From Streptomyces sp. NBC_01551 (GTDB taxonomy: Bacteria; Actinomycetota; Actinomycetes; Streptomycetales; Streptomycetaceae), in contig NZ_JAPEPX010000001.1 in the NCBI RefSeq assembly GCF_026339935.1, positions 496,001 to 560,000 on the forward strand: a stretch of 64,000 nt of DNA, given 5' to 3'. Under the pieces are notes generated by a model. That model saw nothing but the letters and a program-made list of their open reading frames with translations, was not told where the DNA came from and searched no databases. Shown piece by piece: positions 32,328 through 40,658 of this stretch (position 1 is its first letter; each line of letters opens with the position of its first letter). The position numbers and the translations under genes are program-made.

Positions 32328-33549
32328 GCGCGGTGACCTCGTCGGCGCCGACCGCGCCGCAGTCGAGGCCGCGCACCAGGTAGCCGGCCAGGGCCTTCGC
32401 GGTGGCGGGCTCGTCCATGACGTCGCCCTCGATCTTCGCGACGTACGCCTTCAGACGGGCCGCGGCGGTCTCCAGGCCCTCGCGGTAGAAGGTGAACACG
32501 GCCGCGTAGCGGGTCGGAAGGTGGCCCGGGTGCATGTCCCAGCCCTGGTAGTAGGCGCGGGCCAGGGCGCGGCGGGTGAGGCCGTAGTGCAGCTTCCAGG
32601 CCTCGTGGACGTGCTCGGTGGTGCCGATCGGCAGGACGTTCGTCGAGCCGTCGGAGACGCGTACGCCGGTGCCGGCGGCGGCGACCTGCATGATCGCCTT
32701 GGCGTGGTCGGCGGCGGGGTGGTCGCTCGACTGGTACGCGGCGGAGACGCCGACGCAGGCGCTGTAGTCGAAGGTGCCGTAGTGCAGGCCCGTCGCGCGG
32801 CCCTTGGAGGCCTCGATCATCCGGGCGACGGTCGCGGTGCCGTCGGAGGCCACGATCGACTGGCTGGTCTCGATCTGGATCTCGAAGCCGATCCGGCCCG
32901 TGCGCAGTCCGCGGGCGGTCTCGAAGGCCTCCAGCAGCTCGACGAACGCGCTGACCTGCTCTGCGTAGGTGACCTTCGGCAGGGTGAGGACCAGCCCGTC
33001 CGGGAGGCCGCCGTGCGCGAGCAGCCCGGTGAGGAAGATGTCGGTGGTGCGGATGCCGCGGTCGCGGACGTTGGACTCCATGCACTTCATGCGGATGCCC
33101 ATGTACGGGGCGTTCGTCCCGTTCGAGAACGCCTCCGCGACGAGGCGGGCGGCGCGGGCCGCGGCCTGGTCCTCCTCCTCGTCGGAGCGGACGCCGAAGC
33201 CGTCCTCGAAGTCGACGCGGAGGTCCTCGATGGGCTCGGAGGCGAGCTTGGCGCGGACCCGGTCGTAGACGGGTACGGCCAGCTCGTCGCTGATGCCGAG
33301 GACCTTGGCGAAGGTGGCGGCGTCCGGAGCGTGCTCGTCGAGGGCGGCGAGGGCCTGGTCGCCCCAGGAGCGGATGGTGTCGGCCGCGAAGACGTCACCG
33401 GGGACGTAGACCGTGTGGATGGGCTGACGGGTGCCGGGGTCGCCCGGGTAGTGGCGCGCGAGTTCCGCGTCCACCGGGGCGAGGGAGGCGCTGATGCCCT
33501 CGCTGATCGCGCCTGCGAGGCTCGTCGCCACCTTCTCCTGCTGACCCAT
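32251..33549 (-). CDS. DUF6986 aldolase-like protein (HpcH/HpaI superfamily)
   Basis: A 432-residue TIM-barrel protein related to citrate lyase beta/HpcH aldolases and malate synthase. Motifs: DLRVDFEDGFG (metal-binding Glu/Asp), IRMKCMES, LTLPKVTYAEQV and FEIQIETSQSI. I recall it as DUF6986. The reaction is unproved; a C-C lyase or synthase on acyl-CoA or keto acids is likely. Start ATG 33549 with GAGGAGAG upstream. A good sigma-70 promoter lies upstream. Its 3' end overlaps the HTH-WD40 gene by 77 bp. Confidence 0.85.
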   Translation of the reverse strand: MGQQEKVATSLAGAISEGISASLAPVDAELARHYPGDPGTRQPIHTVYVPGDVFAADTIRSWGDQALAALDEHAPDAATFAKVLGISDELAVPVYDRVRAKLASEPIEDLRVDFEDGFGVRSDEEEDQAAARAARLVAEAFSNGTNAPYMGIRMKCMESNVRDRGIRTTDIFLTGLLAHGGLPDGLVLTLPKVTYAEQVSAFVELLEAFETARGLRTGRIGFEIQIETSQSIVASDGTATVARMIEASKGRATGLHYGTFDYSACVGVSAAYQSSDHPAADHAKAIMQVAAAGTGVRVSDGSTNVLPIGTTEHVHEAWKLHYGLTRRALARAYYQGWDMHPGHLPTRYAAVFTFYREGLETAAARLKAYVAKIEGDVMDEPATAKALAGYLVRGLDCGAVGADEVTALTGLTRAELDAFAIPRRSATLTATA

Positions 33550-33600
33550 CGTGCACTCTCCTCTTTTTCCGCTTCACGGAAGCTTAGATCCGCATAGCAG

Positions 33601-33630
33601 AATTTAGTGATGAGTACATTGTCTAGTCAA
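33601..33630 (-). promoter_or_regulatory. Sigma-70 promoter with overlapping operator for the DUF6986 gene
   Basis: On the minus strand TTGACT (33630-33625) and TAAATT (33606-33601) are 18 bp apart. The inverted repeat ATTGTCTAGTCAAT (33618-33631) covers the -35, and TCCGCATAGCAGA (33583-33595) is a second imperfect palindrome of the shape used by IclR-type repressors. The region is unusually AT-rich for this genome. Confidence 0.6.
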
Positions 33631-33646
33631 TGGTTGCAGGAAACAC

Positions 33647-33685
33647 CTCGGGGCCGCGTGGTGAGTGTCACCACGCGGCCCCGAG
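33647..33685. terminator. Terminator of the etfBA operon, 18-bp perfect stem
   Basis: CTCGGGGCCGCGTGGTGA at 33647-33664 pairs without mismatch with 33668-33685 around GTG. It is 18 bp past the EtfA stop and insulates the operon from the DUF6986 promoter. Confidence 0.9.
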
Positions 33686-33703
33686 TCACAGCATCGACGC
33701 AGG

Positions 33704-34666
33704 TCAGCCCTTGCGGGCCTTGATCTCGCCGGTCAGCTGCGGGACGACCTCGAAGAGGTCGCCGACCACGCCGTAGTCGACCAGGTCGAAGATCGGTGCC
33801 TCGGCGTCCTTGTTGATGGCCACGATGGTCTTCGAGGTCTGCATGCCGGCCCGGTGCTGGATCGCGCCCGAGATGCCGGAGGCGATGTACAGCTGCGGGG
33901 AGACCGACTTGCCGGTCTGGCCGACCTGGTTGGAGTGCGGGTACCAGCCGGCGTCCACGGCGGCGCGCGAGGCGCCGACCGCCGCACCGAGGGAGTCCGC
34001 GAGGTCCTCGATGATGTGGAAGTTCTCGGCACCGTTGACGCCGCGGCCGCCGGAGACCACGATCGCGGCCTCGGTCAGCTCGGGGCGGCCGGTGGACTCG
34101 CGCGCGGTGCGGGAGACGACCTTGGTGCCGGTGGCCAGCGCGCCGAAGGTGACGGCGAGCGCCTCGACGGCGCCGGCGGCCGGGGCGGCCTCGACCGGAG
34201 CCGAGTTCGGCTTGACGGTGATGACCGGGGTGCCCTTGGAGACACGGGACTTGGTGGTGAAGGAAGCGGCGAACGCGGCCTGCGTCGCGACCGGGCCCTC
34301 GTCACCCGCCTCCAGGTCGACGGCGTCGGTGATGATGCCGGAACCGATGCGGACCGCCAGGCGCGCGGCGATCTCCTTGCCCTCGGCGGAGGACGGGACG
34401 AGCACGGCGGCCGGGGAGACGGCCTCGTACGCGGCCTGCAGCGCGTCCACCTTGGGTACGACGAGGTACTCGGTGAACTCGGGGGCGTCGGCGGTGAGGA
34501 CCTTGACGGCGCCGTGCTCGGCGAGCACGGCGGCGGTGTCGGCCGCACCGGCGCCCAGGGCGACGGCGACGGGCTCGCCGATGCGGCGGGCCAGCGTCAG
34601 CAGCTCGAGGGTGGGCTTGCGGACGGCGCCGTCCACGTGGTCGACGTAGACGAGAACTTCAGCCAT
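33704..34666 (-). CDS. etfA: Electron transfer flavoprotein subunit alpha
   Basis: A 320-residue subunit that carries FAD and passes electrons from acyl-CoA and other dehydrogenases to the membrane quinone pool. The C-terminal FAD-binding block is intact: [47 protein letters not shown] and [16 protein letters not shown]. The N-terminal domain ([16 protein letters not shown]) pairs with EtfB. It is the second gene of an operon with etfB (91 bp apart) and is followed by a strong terminator. Start ATG 34666 with AGGAGAGC upstream. Confidence 0.97.
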   Translation of the reverse strand: MAEVLVYVDHVDGAVRKPTLELLTLARRIGEPVAVALGAGAADTAAVLAEHGAVKVLTADAPEFTEYLVVPKVDALQAAYEAVSPAAVLVPSSAEGKEIAARLAVRIGSGIITDAVDLEAGDEGPVATQAAFAASFTTKSRVSKGTPVITVKPNSAPVEAAPAAGAVEALAVTFGALATGTKVVSRTARESTGRPELTEAAIVVSGGRGVNGAENFHIIEDLADSLGAAVGASRAAVDAGWYPHSNQVGQTGKSVSPQLYIASGISGAIQHRAGMQTSKTIVAINKDAEAPIFDLVDYGVVGDLFEVVPQLTGEIKARKG

Positions 34667-34757
34667 GGGACTGCTCTCCTGCTATTGCGAAGTGTCTGGG
34701 GACTATGAGGGGGTGACCGGAGTTCTCAGATGAACCTCTGGCCGGCCAGGCTGCCTC

Positions 34758-35543
34758 TTAGATGAATTTCTGCTCCGCAAGGAAGGCGGCCAGCTGCTTG
34801 CCGCCCTCGCCCTCGTCCTTGACGATCGTGCCGGCGGTGCGGGCCGGGCGCTGCGCCGCGGAGTCGACCGCGGTCCAGGAGCCCTCGAGGCCGACCTCGT
34901 CGGACTCGATCTCCAGCTCCTCCAGGTCCCAGGACTCCACCGGCTTCTTCTTGGCGGCCATGATGCCCTTGAAGGACGGGTAACGGGCCTCGCCCGACTG
35001 GTCGGTCACGGAGACGACCGCGGGGAGGGAGGCCTCGAGCTGCTCGCTCGCGGAGTCGCCGTCGCGGCGGCCGGTGACGGTGCCGTCCTCGACCTTGACC
35101 TCGGACAGCAGGGTGACCTGCGGGACGCCCAGGCGCTCGGCCAGGATCGCCGGGAGGACACCCATGGTGCCGTCGGTCGACGCCATGCCGGTGATGACCA
35201 GGTCGTAGCCGGCCTTCTCGATCGCCTTGGCGAGCACCAGCGAGGTGCCCATGACGTCGGAGCCGTGCAGATCGTCGTCCTCGACGTGGATGGCCTTGTC
35301 GGCACCCATCGACAGCGCCTTGCGCAGCGCGTCCTTGGCGTCCTCGGGGCCCACCGTCAGAACGGTGATCTCGGCGTCGTCCGCCTCGTCGGCGATCTGC
35401 AGCGCCTGCTCGACGGCGTACTCGTCGAGCTCCGACAGCAGGCCGTCGACGTCTTCGCGGTCAACGGTCAGGTCATCGGCGAAGTGCCGGTCGCCCGTGG
35501 CGTCGGGCACGTACTTCACACAGACAACGATCCTCAGGCTCAC
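34758..35543 (-). CDS. etfB: Electron transfer flavoprotein subunit beta
   Basis: A 261-residue partner of EtfA; it binds AMP and docks on dehydrogenases. Family blocks: LRIVVCVKYVPDATG, NDYDE-like ELDEYAVEQALQIAD, GADKAIHVEDDDLHGSD, GMASTDGTMGVLPAILAERLG and the C-terminal FKGIMAAKKKPVESW. I start at GTG 35543 because AGGAG lies 8 nt upstream; the longer frame to 35597 has no site. First gene of the etfBA operon. Confidence 0.96.
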   Translation of the reverse strand: MSLRIVVCVKYVPDATGDRHFADDLTVDREDVDGLLSELDEYAVEQALQIADEADDAEITVLTVGPEDAKDALRKALSMGADKAIHVEDDDLHGSDVMGTSLVLAKAIEKAGYDLVITGMASTDGTMGVLPAILAERLGVPQVTLLSEVKVEDGTVTGRRDGDSASEQLEASLPAVVSVTDQSGEARYPSFKGIMAAKKKPVESWDLEELEIESDEVGLEGSWTAVDSAAQRPARTAGTIVKDEGEGGKQLAAFLAEQKFI

Positions 35544-35744
35544 GCCGGCTCTCCTACCGCATCGTCTTTTACTGATACCGCCTTGTGGAGGCAGCATAGG
35601 CGCCTTTTCGGGCGGATCCCGGTCGGGGCGGCCCGCGCTCCGAAGGGAATGTTACTCGTCAGTACACCGTGGGTCTTCCCGGGTTGCAAGGCCACCGAAC
35701 TGTGATCTGGCCAACGCACCCGAACCCGTCCCAGCAGGGACGAT

Positions 35745-36284
35745 TCAGTCGCGCAGAGCGTTGAAGCGCCCTTGGTGGTACAGCAGCGGCCGGCCTTCGC
35801 CGGCCGGGTCCCCCTCAAGGGCTTCCGCGATGACCACCCGGTGCGCCCCCGCGGGCACCAGCGCCACCACCCGGCACGCCAGCCACGCCAGTACGCCGTC
35901 CAGCAGCGGGACCCCGTGCGGGCCCGGGGCCCAGGCGGTCGCGTGGCCGAAGCGGTCGGCGCCGCTGCGCGCGAAGAGGCCGGCCAGCTCGCTCTGGTGC
36001 TCGCCGAGTATGTGCACGCCGATGTGGCCGGAGTCGCGTATCGCGGGCCAGCTGGAGGAGCCGGTGCCGATGGTGAAGGACAGCAGCGGCGGGTCCGCGG
36101 ACACCGAGTTGAGCGAGGTCGCGGTGAACCCCACCGGGCCGTCGCCGTGCGCGGCGGTGATCACCGCGACCCCGGCGGCGTGCCGGCGGAAGACGGAGCG
36201 CAGGAGGTCGGGCGAACCGGGCAGGCCGAAGCGGTCGCCGTCGTGGCCTGCGGTCGGGACTGTCGTGGCCGTCGGGGCCGTCAT
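35745..36284 (-). CDS. Flavin reductase family protein
   Basis: A 179-residue split-barrel FMN-binding protein of the HpaC/NTA-reductase group. Motifs: LLRSVFRRHAAGVAVITA, GFTATSLNSVSADPPLLSF and RSGADRFGHATAW. It supplies reduced flavin to two-component monooxygenases or acts alone on small substrates. Start ATG 36284 with GAAGGAAG upstream. It lies 200 bp upstream of etfB on the same strand but with its own gap, so co-transcription is uncertain. No partner oxygenase is adjacent. Confidence 0.87.
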   Translation of the reverse strand: MTAPTATTVPTAGHDGDRFGLPGSPDLLRSVFRRHAAGVAVITAAHGDGPVGFTATSLNSVSADPPLLSFTIGTGSSSWPAIRDSGHIGVHILGEHQSELAGLFARSGADRFGHATAWAPGPHGVPLLDGVLAWLACRVVALVPAGAHRVVIAEALEGDPAGEGRPLLYHQGRFNALRD

Positions 36285-36559
36285 GTGGGGTCTTCCTTCT
36301 GCCGCGGGAACGGGCACAGTCGGGGATCGAGGGGTTGGGCGTTCAGCGATCCCAACAGCGCGCGCTCGCGTACCGGGCGAGGTCCACATGGAGCCGCCGG
36401 TAAAGCAGGAGTTCATACCGCATACGACCAGCCTGTCGATCTCTCGTGTACACAGTCAAGCGGCAGCGGCCAGATGTCAGGCGCGTCACGCTGCGTGCGG
36501 GCGCGCGTACCGGCGCGAGCGGCCCTCTCCCTCTTGTACGTCGCCCGGCGCGCCGGGGT

Positions 36560-36958
36560 TCATCCGTCGCCCACCGCCACCCCCAGGGCGGCGATCACGT
36601 CCGCCTTGCGCGGCATCCCGACACCCCGCCGCACGATCCGCCCGTCCCCGTCGAGCACGAGCACCGTGGGCGTCTTCTCGATGCCCAGGGCCCGCACCAG
36701 GGCCAGGTTCCGCTCGGCGTCGACCTCGATGTGCGCGACCCCGTCGACGAGGCCCGCGACCTCGGCCAGGATCCGCCGGGTGGCCCTGCAGGGCTGGCAG
36801 AAGGCGCTGGAGAACTGGACCAGGCTCGCCCGCTCCCCCGGCTCGGCACCCAGGTCCGCACTGCCCAGCGGCACCCGCCCCCGCGCCACGCCGCTCGGCA
36901 CGGCGTCTCCGCCGGGACCCCCGCGTTCCTCCTGGCCGCCGCTGTCACGCCCGCGCAC
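36560..36958 (-). CDS. Thioredoxin-fold protein with a CQPC site
   Basis: About 132 residues. The redox site is VQFSSAFCQPCRATRRIL, followed by VDGVAHIEVDAERN and IEKTPTVLVLDGDGRIVRR, a clear thioredoxin fold with cis-proline (KTPT). Streptomyces relatives begin with a membrane helix; here the upstream sequence, in all three frames to about 37060, codes no such helix. I chose GTG 36958 (GGGAG 5 nt upstream), but the start is uncertain and an N-terminal loss or change is possible. It is divergent from PlsC. Confidence 0.75.
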   Translation of the reverse strand: MRGRDSGGQEERGGPGGDAVPSGVARGRVPLGSADLGAEPGERASLVQFSSAFCQPCRATRRILAEVAGLVDGVAHIEVDAERNLALVRALGIEKTPTVLVLDGDGRIVRRGVGMPRKADVIAALGVAVGDG

Positions 36959-37199
36959 GCCCGCTCCCGTCCTCGTCGGTGTACTCGTCGGTACGCCCGC
37001 CCGCCTGATGGTCCGTACCCTGTTGCGAGCGCCCCGCGCGGGCGCCACATTCCCGGCGTGACGAGAATCTCGCCGGGTGCGGGCCTCTGGACTGGCCAGC
37101 AGGCCACATTTGGGGCACGATCCCCATGGTCGCGTACCTACGCTTCCGTAACTTCCGGCCGGGAGCACCTCCCCAGGCAGAAAGCGGGGTCTCCCCTCC

Positions 37200-37922
37200 A
37201 TGGCTGAGCTCGTCTACCCCCCGGTGATCGGCGCCGCGCACACGCTGTTCCGCGCGCTGGACATCCGCATCGACATGAAGGGCACCGAGAACATCCCCCG
37301 CAAGGGCGGGGCGGTCCTGGTGTCCAACCACATCGGCTACCTCGACTTCATCTTCGCCGGGCTGACCGCGCGGCCGCAGAAGCGCCTGGTCCGCTTCATG
37401 GCGAAGGAGTCGGTGTTCCGGCACAAGGTCTCCGGCCCGCTGATGCGCGCGATGAAGCACATCCCGGTCGACCGCAAGCAGGGCGAGACCGCGTACCAGC
37501 ACGCGCTGGACTCGCTGCGCTCCGGCGAGATCATCGGGGTGTTCCCGGAGGCGACGATCTCCCAGTCGTTCACCCTCAAGAGCTTCAAGTCCGGTGCGGC
37601 GCGGATGGCCCAGGAGGCCGGCGTCCCGCTGATCCCGGTGGCGCTGTGGGGCACGCAGCGGCTGTGGACCAAGGGGCGCCCGAAGGACCTCAAGCGCAGC
37701 CACATCCCGGTGACGATGCGCGTGGGCGAGCCGATGGAGGCCCCCGCCGACCAGTACGCCGGCGCCATCACGCGGCGGGTGCGCGAGCGCGTGCAGGAGC
37801 TGCTGGACGCCGCGCAGCGCGCGTATCCGGCCAAGCCCGCGGGCCCCGAGGATTCCTGGTGGCTGCCGGCCCACCTGGGCGGCACGGCGCCGACGCCGGC
37901 CGAGGTCAAGGACGCCGGCTGA
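37200..37922 (+). CDS. 1-acyl-glycerol-3-phosphate acyltransferase-like protein
   Basis: A 240-residue membrane-surface acyltransferase of the PlsC family that adds the second acyl chain in phospholipid synthesis. Motifs: LVSNHIGYLDFIF (N-H-x4-D), block II MKHIPVDRKQG, block III GVFPEATIS (Ala where many have Gly) and block IV VPLIPVALWGTQRLW. Start ATG 37200. The C-terminal tail (about 205-240) is proline-rich. Streptomyces carry several PlsC paralogues; which step this one serves is not known. Confidence 0.9.
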   Translation: MAELVYPPVIGAAHTLFRALDIRIDMKGTENIPRKGGAVLVSNHIGYLDFIFAGLTARPQKRLVRFMAKESVFRHKVSGPLMRAMKHIPVDRKQGETAYQHALDSLRSGEIIGVFPEATISQSFTLKSFKSGAARMAQEAGVPLIPVALWGTQRLWTKGRPKDLKRSHIPVTMRVGEPMEAPADQYAGAITRRVRERVQELLDAAQRAYPAKPAGPEDSWWLPAHLGGTAPTPAEVKDAG

Positions 37923-37968
37923 GGCAGCGGGCCTGCGCCCGAGCAGCAAGAGCACGCGCGAACACGCG

Positions 37969-38002
37969 AACGCGGCCCCGCCGGGAAGGCGGGGCCGCGT
38001 TT
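37969..38002. terminator. Terminator after the acyltransferase, 14-bp stem and T-run
   Basis: AACGCGGCCCCGCC at 37969-37982 pairs exactly with 37988-38001 around GGGAA, and TTT follows. It lies 46 bp past the PlsC stop. Confidence 0.88.
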
Positions 38003-38144
38003 CCCGTTCCGCCCCGGCTCAGTTGGGGTTGTCGGCACACTCGACGACCGCACGCGGCTCGGGCGGGCGCGGCGGCCGCCGCAGGACTTGCGGCGTGCGC
38101 GGGCGGGGTGGGGGTGGGGGTCGTGGCGGCGACCGTCGCGAGGG

Positions 38145-38720
38145 TCAGGCCCGCGCCGCGGCGGCCCGCTTGCGGCGGCGGTGGGCCGCCACGCGGGCGC
38201 GGGTGGCGCAGGCGGGGGAACAGTAGCGGCGGGTGCTGCCGGGGCCGGCGCCGAGGAAGAGGCGGCCGCAACCGTCGGCCGCGCAGGCGCCCCAGGCGAT
38301 CCGGCCGTGCTCGGTGAGGAGCTGGGCGAGCGCGAGGGCCCCGGAGGCGAGGAACCAGTCGCCCCAGCCCGCCCCTTCACCCCGGTCCACGTGCAGGTGC
38401 CAGGGGTGGCCGTCGTGCCGGGTCAGGCGGGGCCGGGTGCCGCACTCCTCGAAGAGCGCGTTGAGGGCGCCCGCGGCGCGGTCCTCGTCCGCCTCGGCGA
38501 GCACCGCGCCCATCCGCCGGGCGGCGGCGCGCAGTTCGGCAGCGTCGGCCTCGGTGAACGCCTCGTCGATGAGGTCCCCGGGGCGCTCACCGTGCCGGGC
38601 GAGCAGCGCGGCGAGTTCCGCGCGCGGGCACTCGGCGTCCGCCCGGACCGCCTCGGCCAGGTCGATCAGCCTTCGGCCCGCCGAGAAGCCCGCCCGGCCG
38701 GAGCCCGCCGCCTCCGCCAT
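38145..38720 (-). CDS. CGNR zinc-finger regulator
   Basis: A 191-residue protein with an ABATE-type N-terminal domain (about 5-130; RRLIDLAEAVRADAE, ECGTRPRLTRHDGHPWHLHV) and a C-terminal CGNR zinc finger (about 145-185): CAADGCGRLFLGAG and STRRYCSPACATRARVAAHRRR. CGNR proteins are stress-linked DNA-binding regulators. Start ATG 38720 with AAAGGAC upstream. It is divergent from an MFS exporter 82 bp away, and an inverted repeat lies between, so it probably controls that exporter. Confidence 0.87.
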   Translation of the reverse strand: MAEAAGSGRAGFSAGRRLIDLAEAVRADAECPRAELAALLARHGERPGDLIDEAFTEADAAELRAAARRMGAVLAEADEDRAAGALNALFEECGTRPRLTRHDGHPWHLHVDRGEGAGWGDWFLASGALALAQLLTEHGRIAWGACAADGCGRLFLGAGPGSTRRYCSPACATRARVAAHRRRKRAAAARA

Positions 38721-38752
38721 CCCCAGGTCCTTTCGTCGTACACCCACATGGC

Positions 38753-38780
38753 GTAACGTCTTGTCCGCCCATCACGTTAC
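38753..38780. promoter_or_regulatory. Inverted repeat in the CGNR/MFS divergent promoter
   Basis: GTAACGT at 38753-38759 and ACGTTAC at 38774-38780 are perfect inverted 7-mers, 21 bp apart start to start (two helical turns). They lie midway between the two divergent start codons. Likely the CGNR site; inferred. Confidence 0.6.
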
Positions 38781-38802
38781 AGCCCAAGGGGAGGGGTCCG
38801 GG

Positions 38803-40059
38803 ATGCACGGGTTCGGGCGGTACCTGGCGGCGGCGCTCGCCGCGCGCTTCGCCTCCGAGGGCATGGGCATGGCCGTGGTGCTGCTCGCCCTGGAGCGGAC
38901 CGGGAGCGCGGCGTACGGGGCGTACGTACTGACCGCCTGGCTGGCCCCGCACGTCCTGGCGGCCCCGCTCGCGGGCGCCGCCGCGGCCCGGACTCGCCGT
39001 CCCCGGCTGTTCTACGTCGCCACCCTGAGCGGGTTCACCGCGGCGGCGGCCGCACTCGCCGTGCTGCTGGGCCGGGCCCCGGCGCCGGTGGTGCTCGCGG
39101 TGGCGGTGCTCGGCGGCGCCTGCGGACCCATGGTGACGGGCGGGCTCTCCAGCCTGGTCGCGGGTCTGGTCCCGGAGGGCGCCCGGCGCGACCGGGCGTA
39201 CGGCTGGGACGCGTCCACCTACAACGCCGCCTCCGTCACCGCCCCGGCGGTGGTCGGCCTGGTCGCGGCGCTGGCTTCGGCGGCGCCCGCGATGGCGGTG
39301 CTCGCCGCGTCCGGGGTGCTGGCGGCGGTGCTCGCCGGGAGCCTCCCGTACGGGCCGCCCGCCGCGGCGCCCGCGTCCGGCGGCCCCCGCGCCGGCCTGG
39401 GCGCGGGGCTGGCCGCCCTGTGGCGGGTGCGGGAGCTGCGGGCCATCACCTCGGCCACCACGCTGGCCTTCGTCGGCATCGGCTCGCTGACCGCCACCTC
39501 GGTGCTGCTGGCCGGCGCGCTCGGCAGTCCGCGCGCGGGCGGCGTCCTGATGACGGCGTTCGCCCTGGGCGCCCTGGCCGGCTCGCTGACCCTGGGCCGG
39601 ATGACGGCCGTGGAGCCGGGCCGGCTGGCCCGCTGGGCCCTGGCCGGCACCGGGGTGGCACTGGCGGCGGCCGCGTTGTCCCCGTCGGTCGCGGTGACGG
39701 CGGCGCTGTTCGCGGTGGCCGGGGTGTGCGACGGCCCGCTGCTGACGGCCACGCTGCGGATCCGCTCGCAGTACGCGCCGGAGGCGGTGCGGACCCAGGT
39801 GTTCACCCTCGGCGCGGGCCTCAAGCTGACGGCCGCCTCGGCCGGCGCGGCCCTGGTGGGGCTGACGGCAGAGTTGCCCGCGCAGGCGCTGCTGGGCGGG
39901 ATCGCCGTGCTCCAGCTGGCCGCCGCCCTGCTGCACGCCGCGGTGGCCGCGCGAAGGCCCGTACCCGCCGCGAGCGGGCAGTCGGCCGGGGCCGCTACAG
40001 CCCCGTCGGCAGGTTCCGCCACAGCTCCGGCCGGTCGGCGGACTCCCGGAGCGCCTTGA
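38803..40059 (+). CDS. MFS transporter
   Basis: A 418-residue integral membrane protein with 10-12 helices and the MFS layout; GAAAARTRRPRLFYVATLSG matches the loop 2-3 region. Helices are Ala/Leu/Val/Gly-rich. Such proteins export drugs or metabolites by proton antiport. Start ATG 38803 follows GGGGAGG; the longer frame to 38233 runs antisense through the CGNR gene. The last 22 residues are Ala/Ser/Pro-rich and overlap the next gene on the other strand by 65 bp. Substrate unknown. Confidence 0.88.
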   Translation: MHGFGRYLAAALAARFASEGMGMAVVLLALERTGSAAYGAYVLTAWLAPHVLAAPLAGAAAARTRRPRLFYVATLSGFTAAAAALAVLLGRAPAPVVLAVAVLGGACGPMVTGGLSSLVAGLVPEGARRDRAYGWDASTYNAASVTAPAVVGLVAALASAAPAMAVLAASGVLAAVLAGSLPYGPPAAAPASGGPRAGLGAGLAALWRVRELRAITSATTLAFVGIGSLTATSVLLAGALGSPRAGGVLMTAFALGALAGSLTLGRMTAVEPGRLARWALAGTGVALAAAALSPSVAVTAALFAVAGVCDGPLLTATLRIRSQYAPEAVRTQVFTLGAGLKLTAASAGAALVGLTAELPAQALLGGIAVLQLAAALLHAAVAARRPVPAASGQSAGAATAPSAGSATAPAGRRTPGAP

Positions 40060-40597
40060 GCACGGCCGGGTGCGCGGTGGCGTACAGCCCGGGGTAGTCG
40101 ATCTCACCGAGCTCGGGGCGGACGGGGAAGGCCAGTTGCTCCCGGTCCAGGACGAACTGGGCGTCCACGCCGGGCTTGTTGCCGCGCGGGTCGACCCGGG
40201 CCCAGCCGTCGCCGCCGGGCAGGCGCAGCGCGATCAGGCCGTGGACCAGGGCGTTCGAGCCGTCGTCGTCGGTCAGGAGCTGGTAGCAGAGGGCCGCGGG
40301 GATGCCCTGGGCGCGCAGCAGGGCGGCGAGGGCGTGGGCCTTGGCGTGGCAGATGCCGTTGCGGGTGCCGAGCACGTCGGAGGCGCGCCAGCTGACACGC
40401 ATGTCCCCGGAGTCGGCGGAGTGCGCGACCGTGTCGCGGACGAACTCGAAGGCGACTTCCGCATAGGCGTACGGGTCGCCGCCCGTGGCGGTCCACAGGG
40501 CGTCGGCGGTCTCGCGGACGAGGGGATGGTCGTGGTCGACCACGTCGTCGGCCGCCAGATAGGCGGCGACGTCAGGATGCTCCTGGATCATCTCCAT
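39995..40597 (-). CDS. Transglutaminase-like protein
   Basis: A 200-residue protein with a transglutaminase/protease-like core. Catalytic Cys in LGTRNGICHAKAHALAALLRAQG near residue 82, His in ALVHGLIALRLP near 118 and Asp in WARVDPRG near 135. These domains cleave or cross-link peptide bonds or act on murein peptides. Two ATG codons, 40597 and 40591, are possible starts. Both lie in a perfect 15-bp hairpin, so translation or transcription is probably regulated there. Confidence 0.85.
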   Translation of the reverse strand: MEMIQEHPDVAAYLAADDVVDHDHPLVRETADALWTATGGDPYAYAEVAFEFVRDTVAHSADSGDMRVSWRASDVLGTRNGICHAKAHALAALLRAQGIPAALCYQLLTDDDGSNALVHGLIALRLPGGDGWARVDPRGNKPGVDAQFVLDREQLAFPVRPELGEIDYPGLYATAHPAVLKALRESADRPELWRNLPTGL

Positions 40598-40610
40598 GAT
40601 CCAGGAGCAT
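40577..40610. promoter_or_regulatory. Perfect 15-bp inverted repeat over the transglutaminase start codon
   Basis: ATGCTCCTGGATCAT at 40577-40591 and ATGATCCAGGAGCAT at 40596-40610 are exact inverted repeats with a 4-nt loop (CTCC). In the mRNA the stem encloses both candidate start codons. It also creates an upstream ATG at 40610 that opens a 12-codon frame overlapping the gene start. Either an RNA switch for translation or a dimer-binding operator. Confidence 0.8.
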
Positions 40611-40658
40611 ACCTATGCGCATTCACGCATGCCTATCGAATTATCCGGGCGACCGGGC

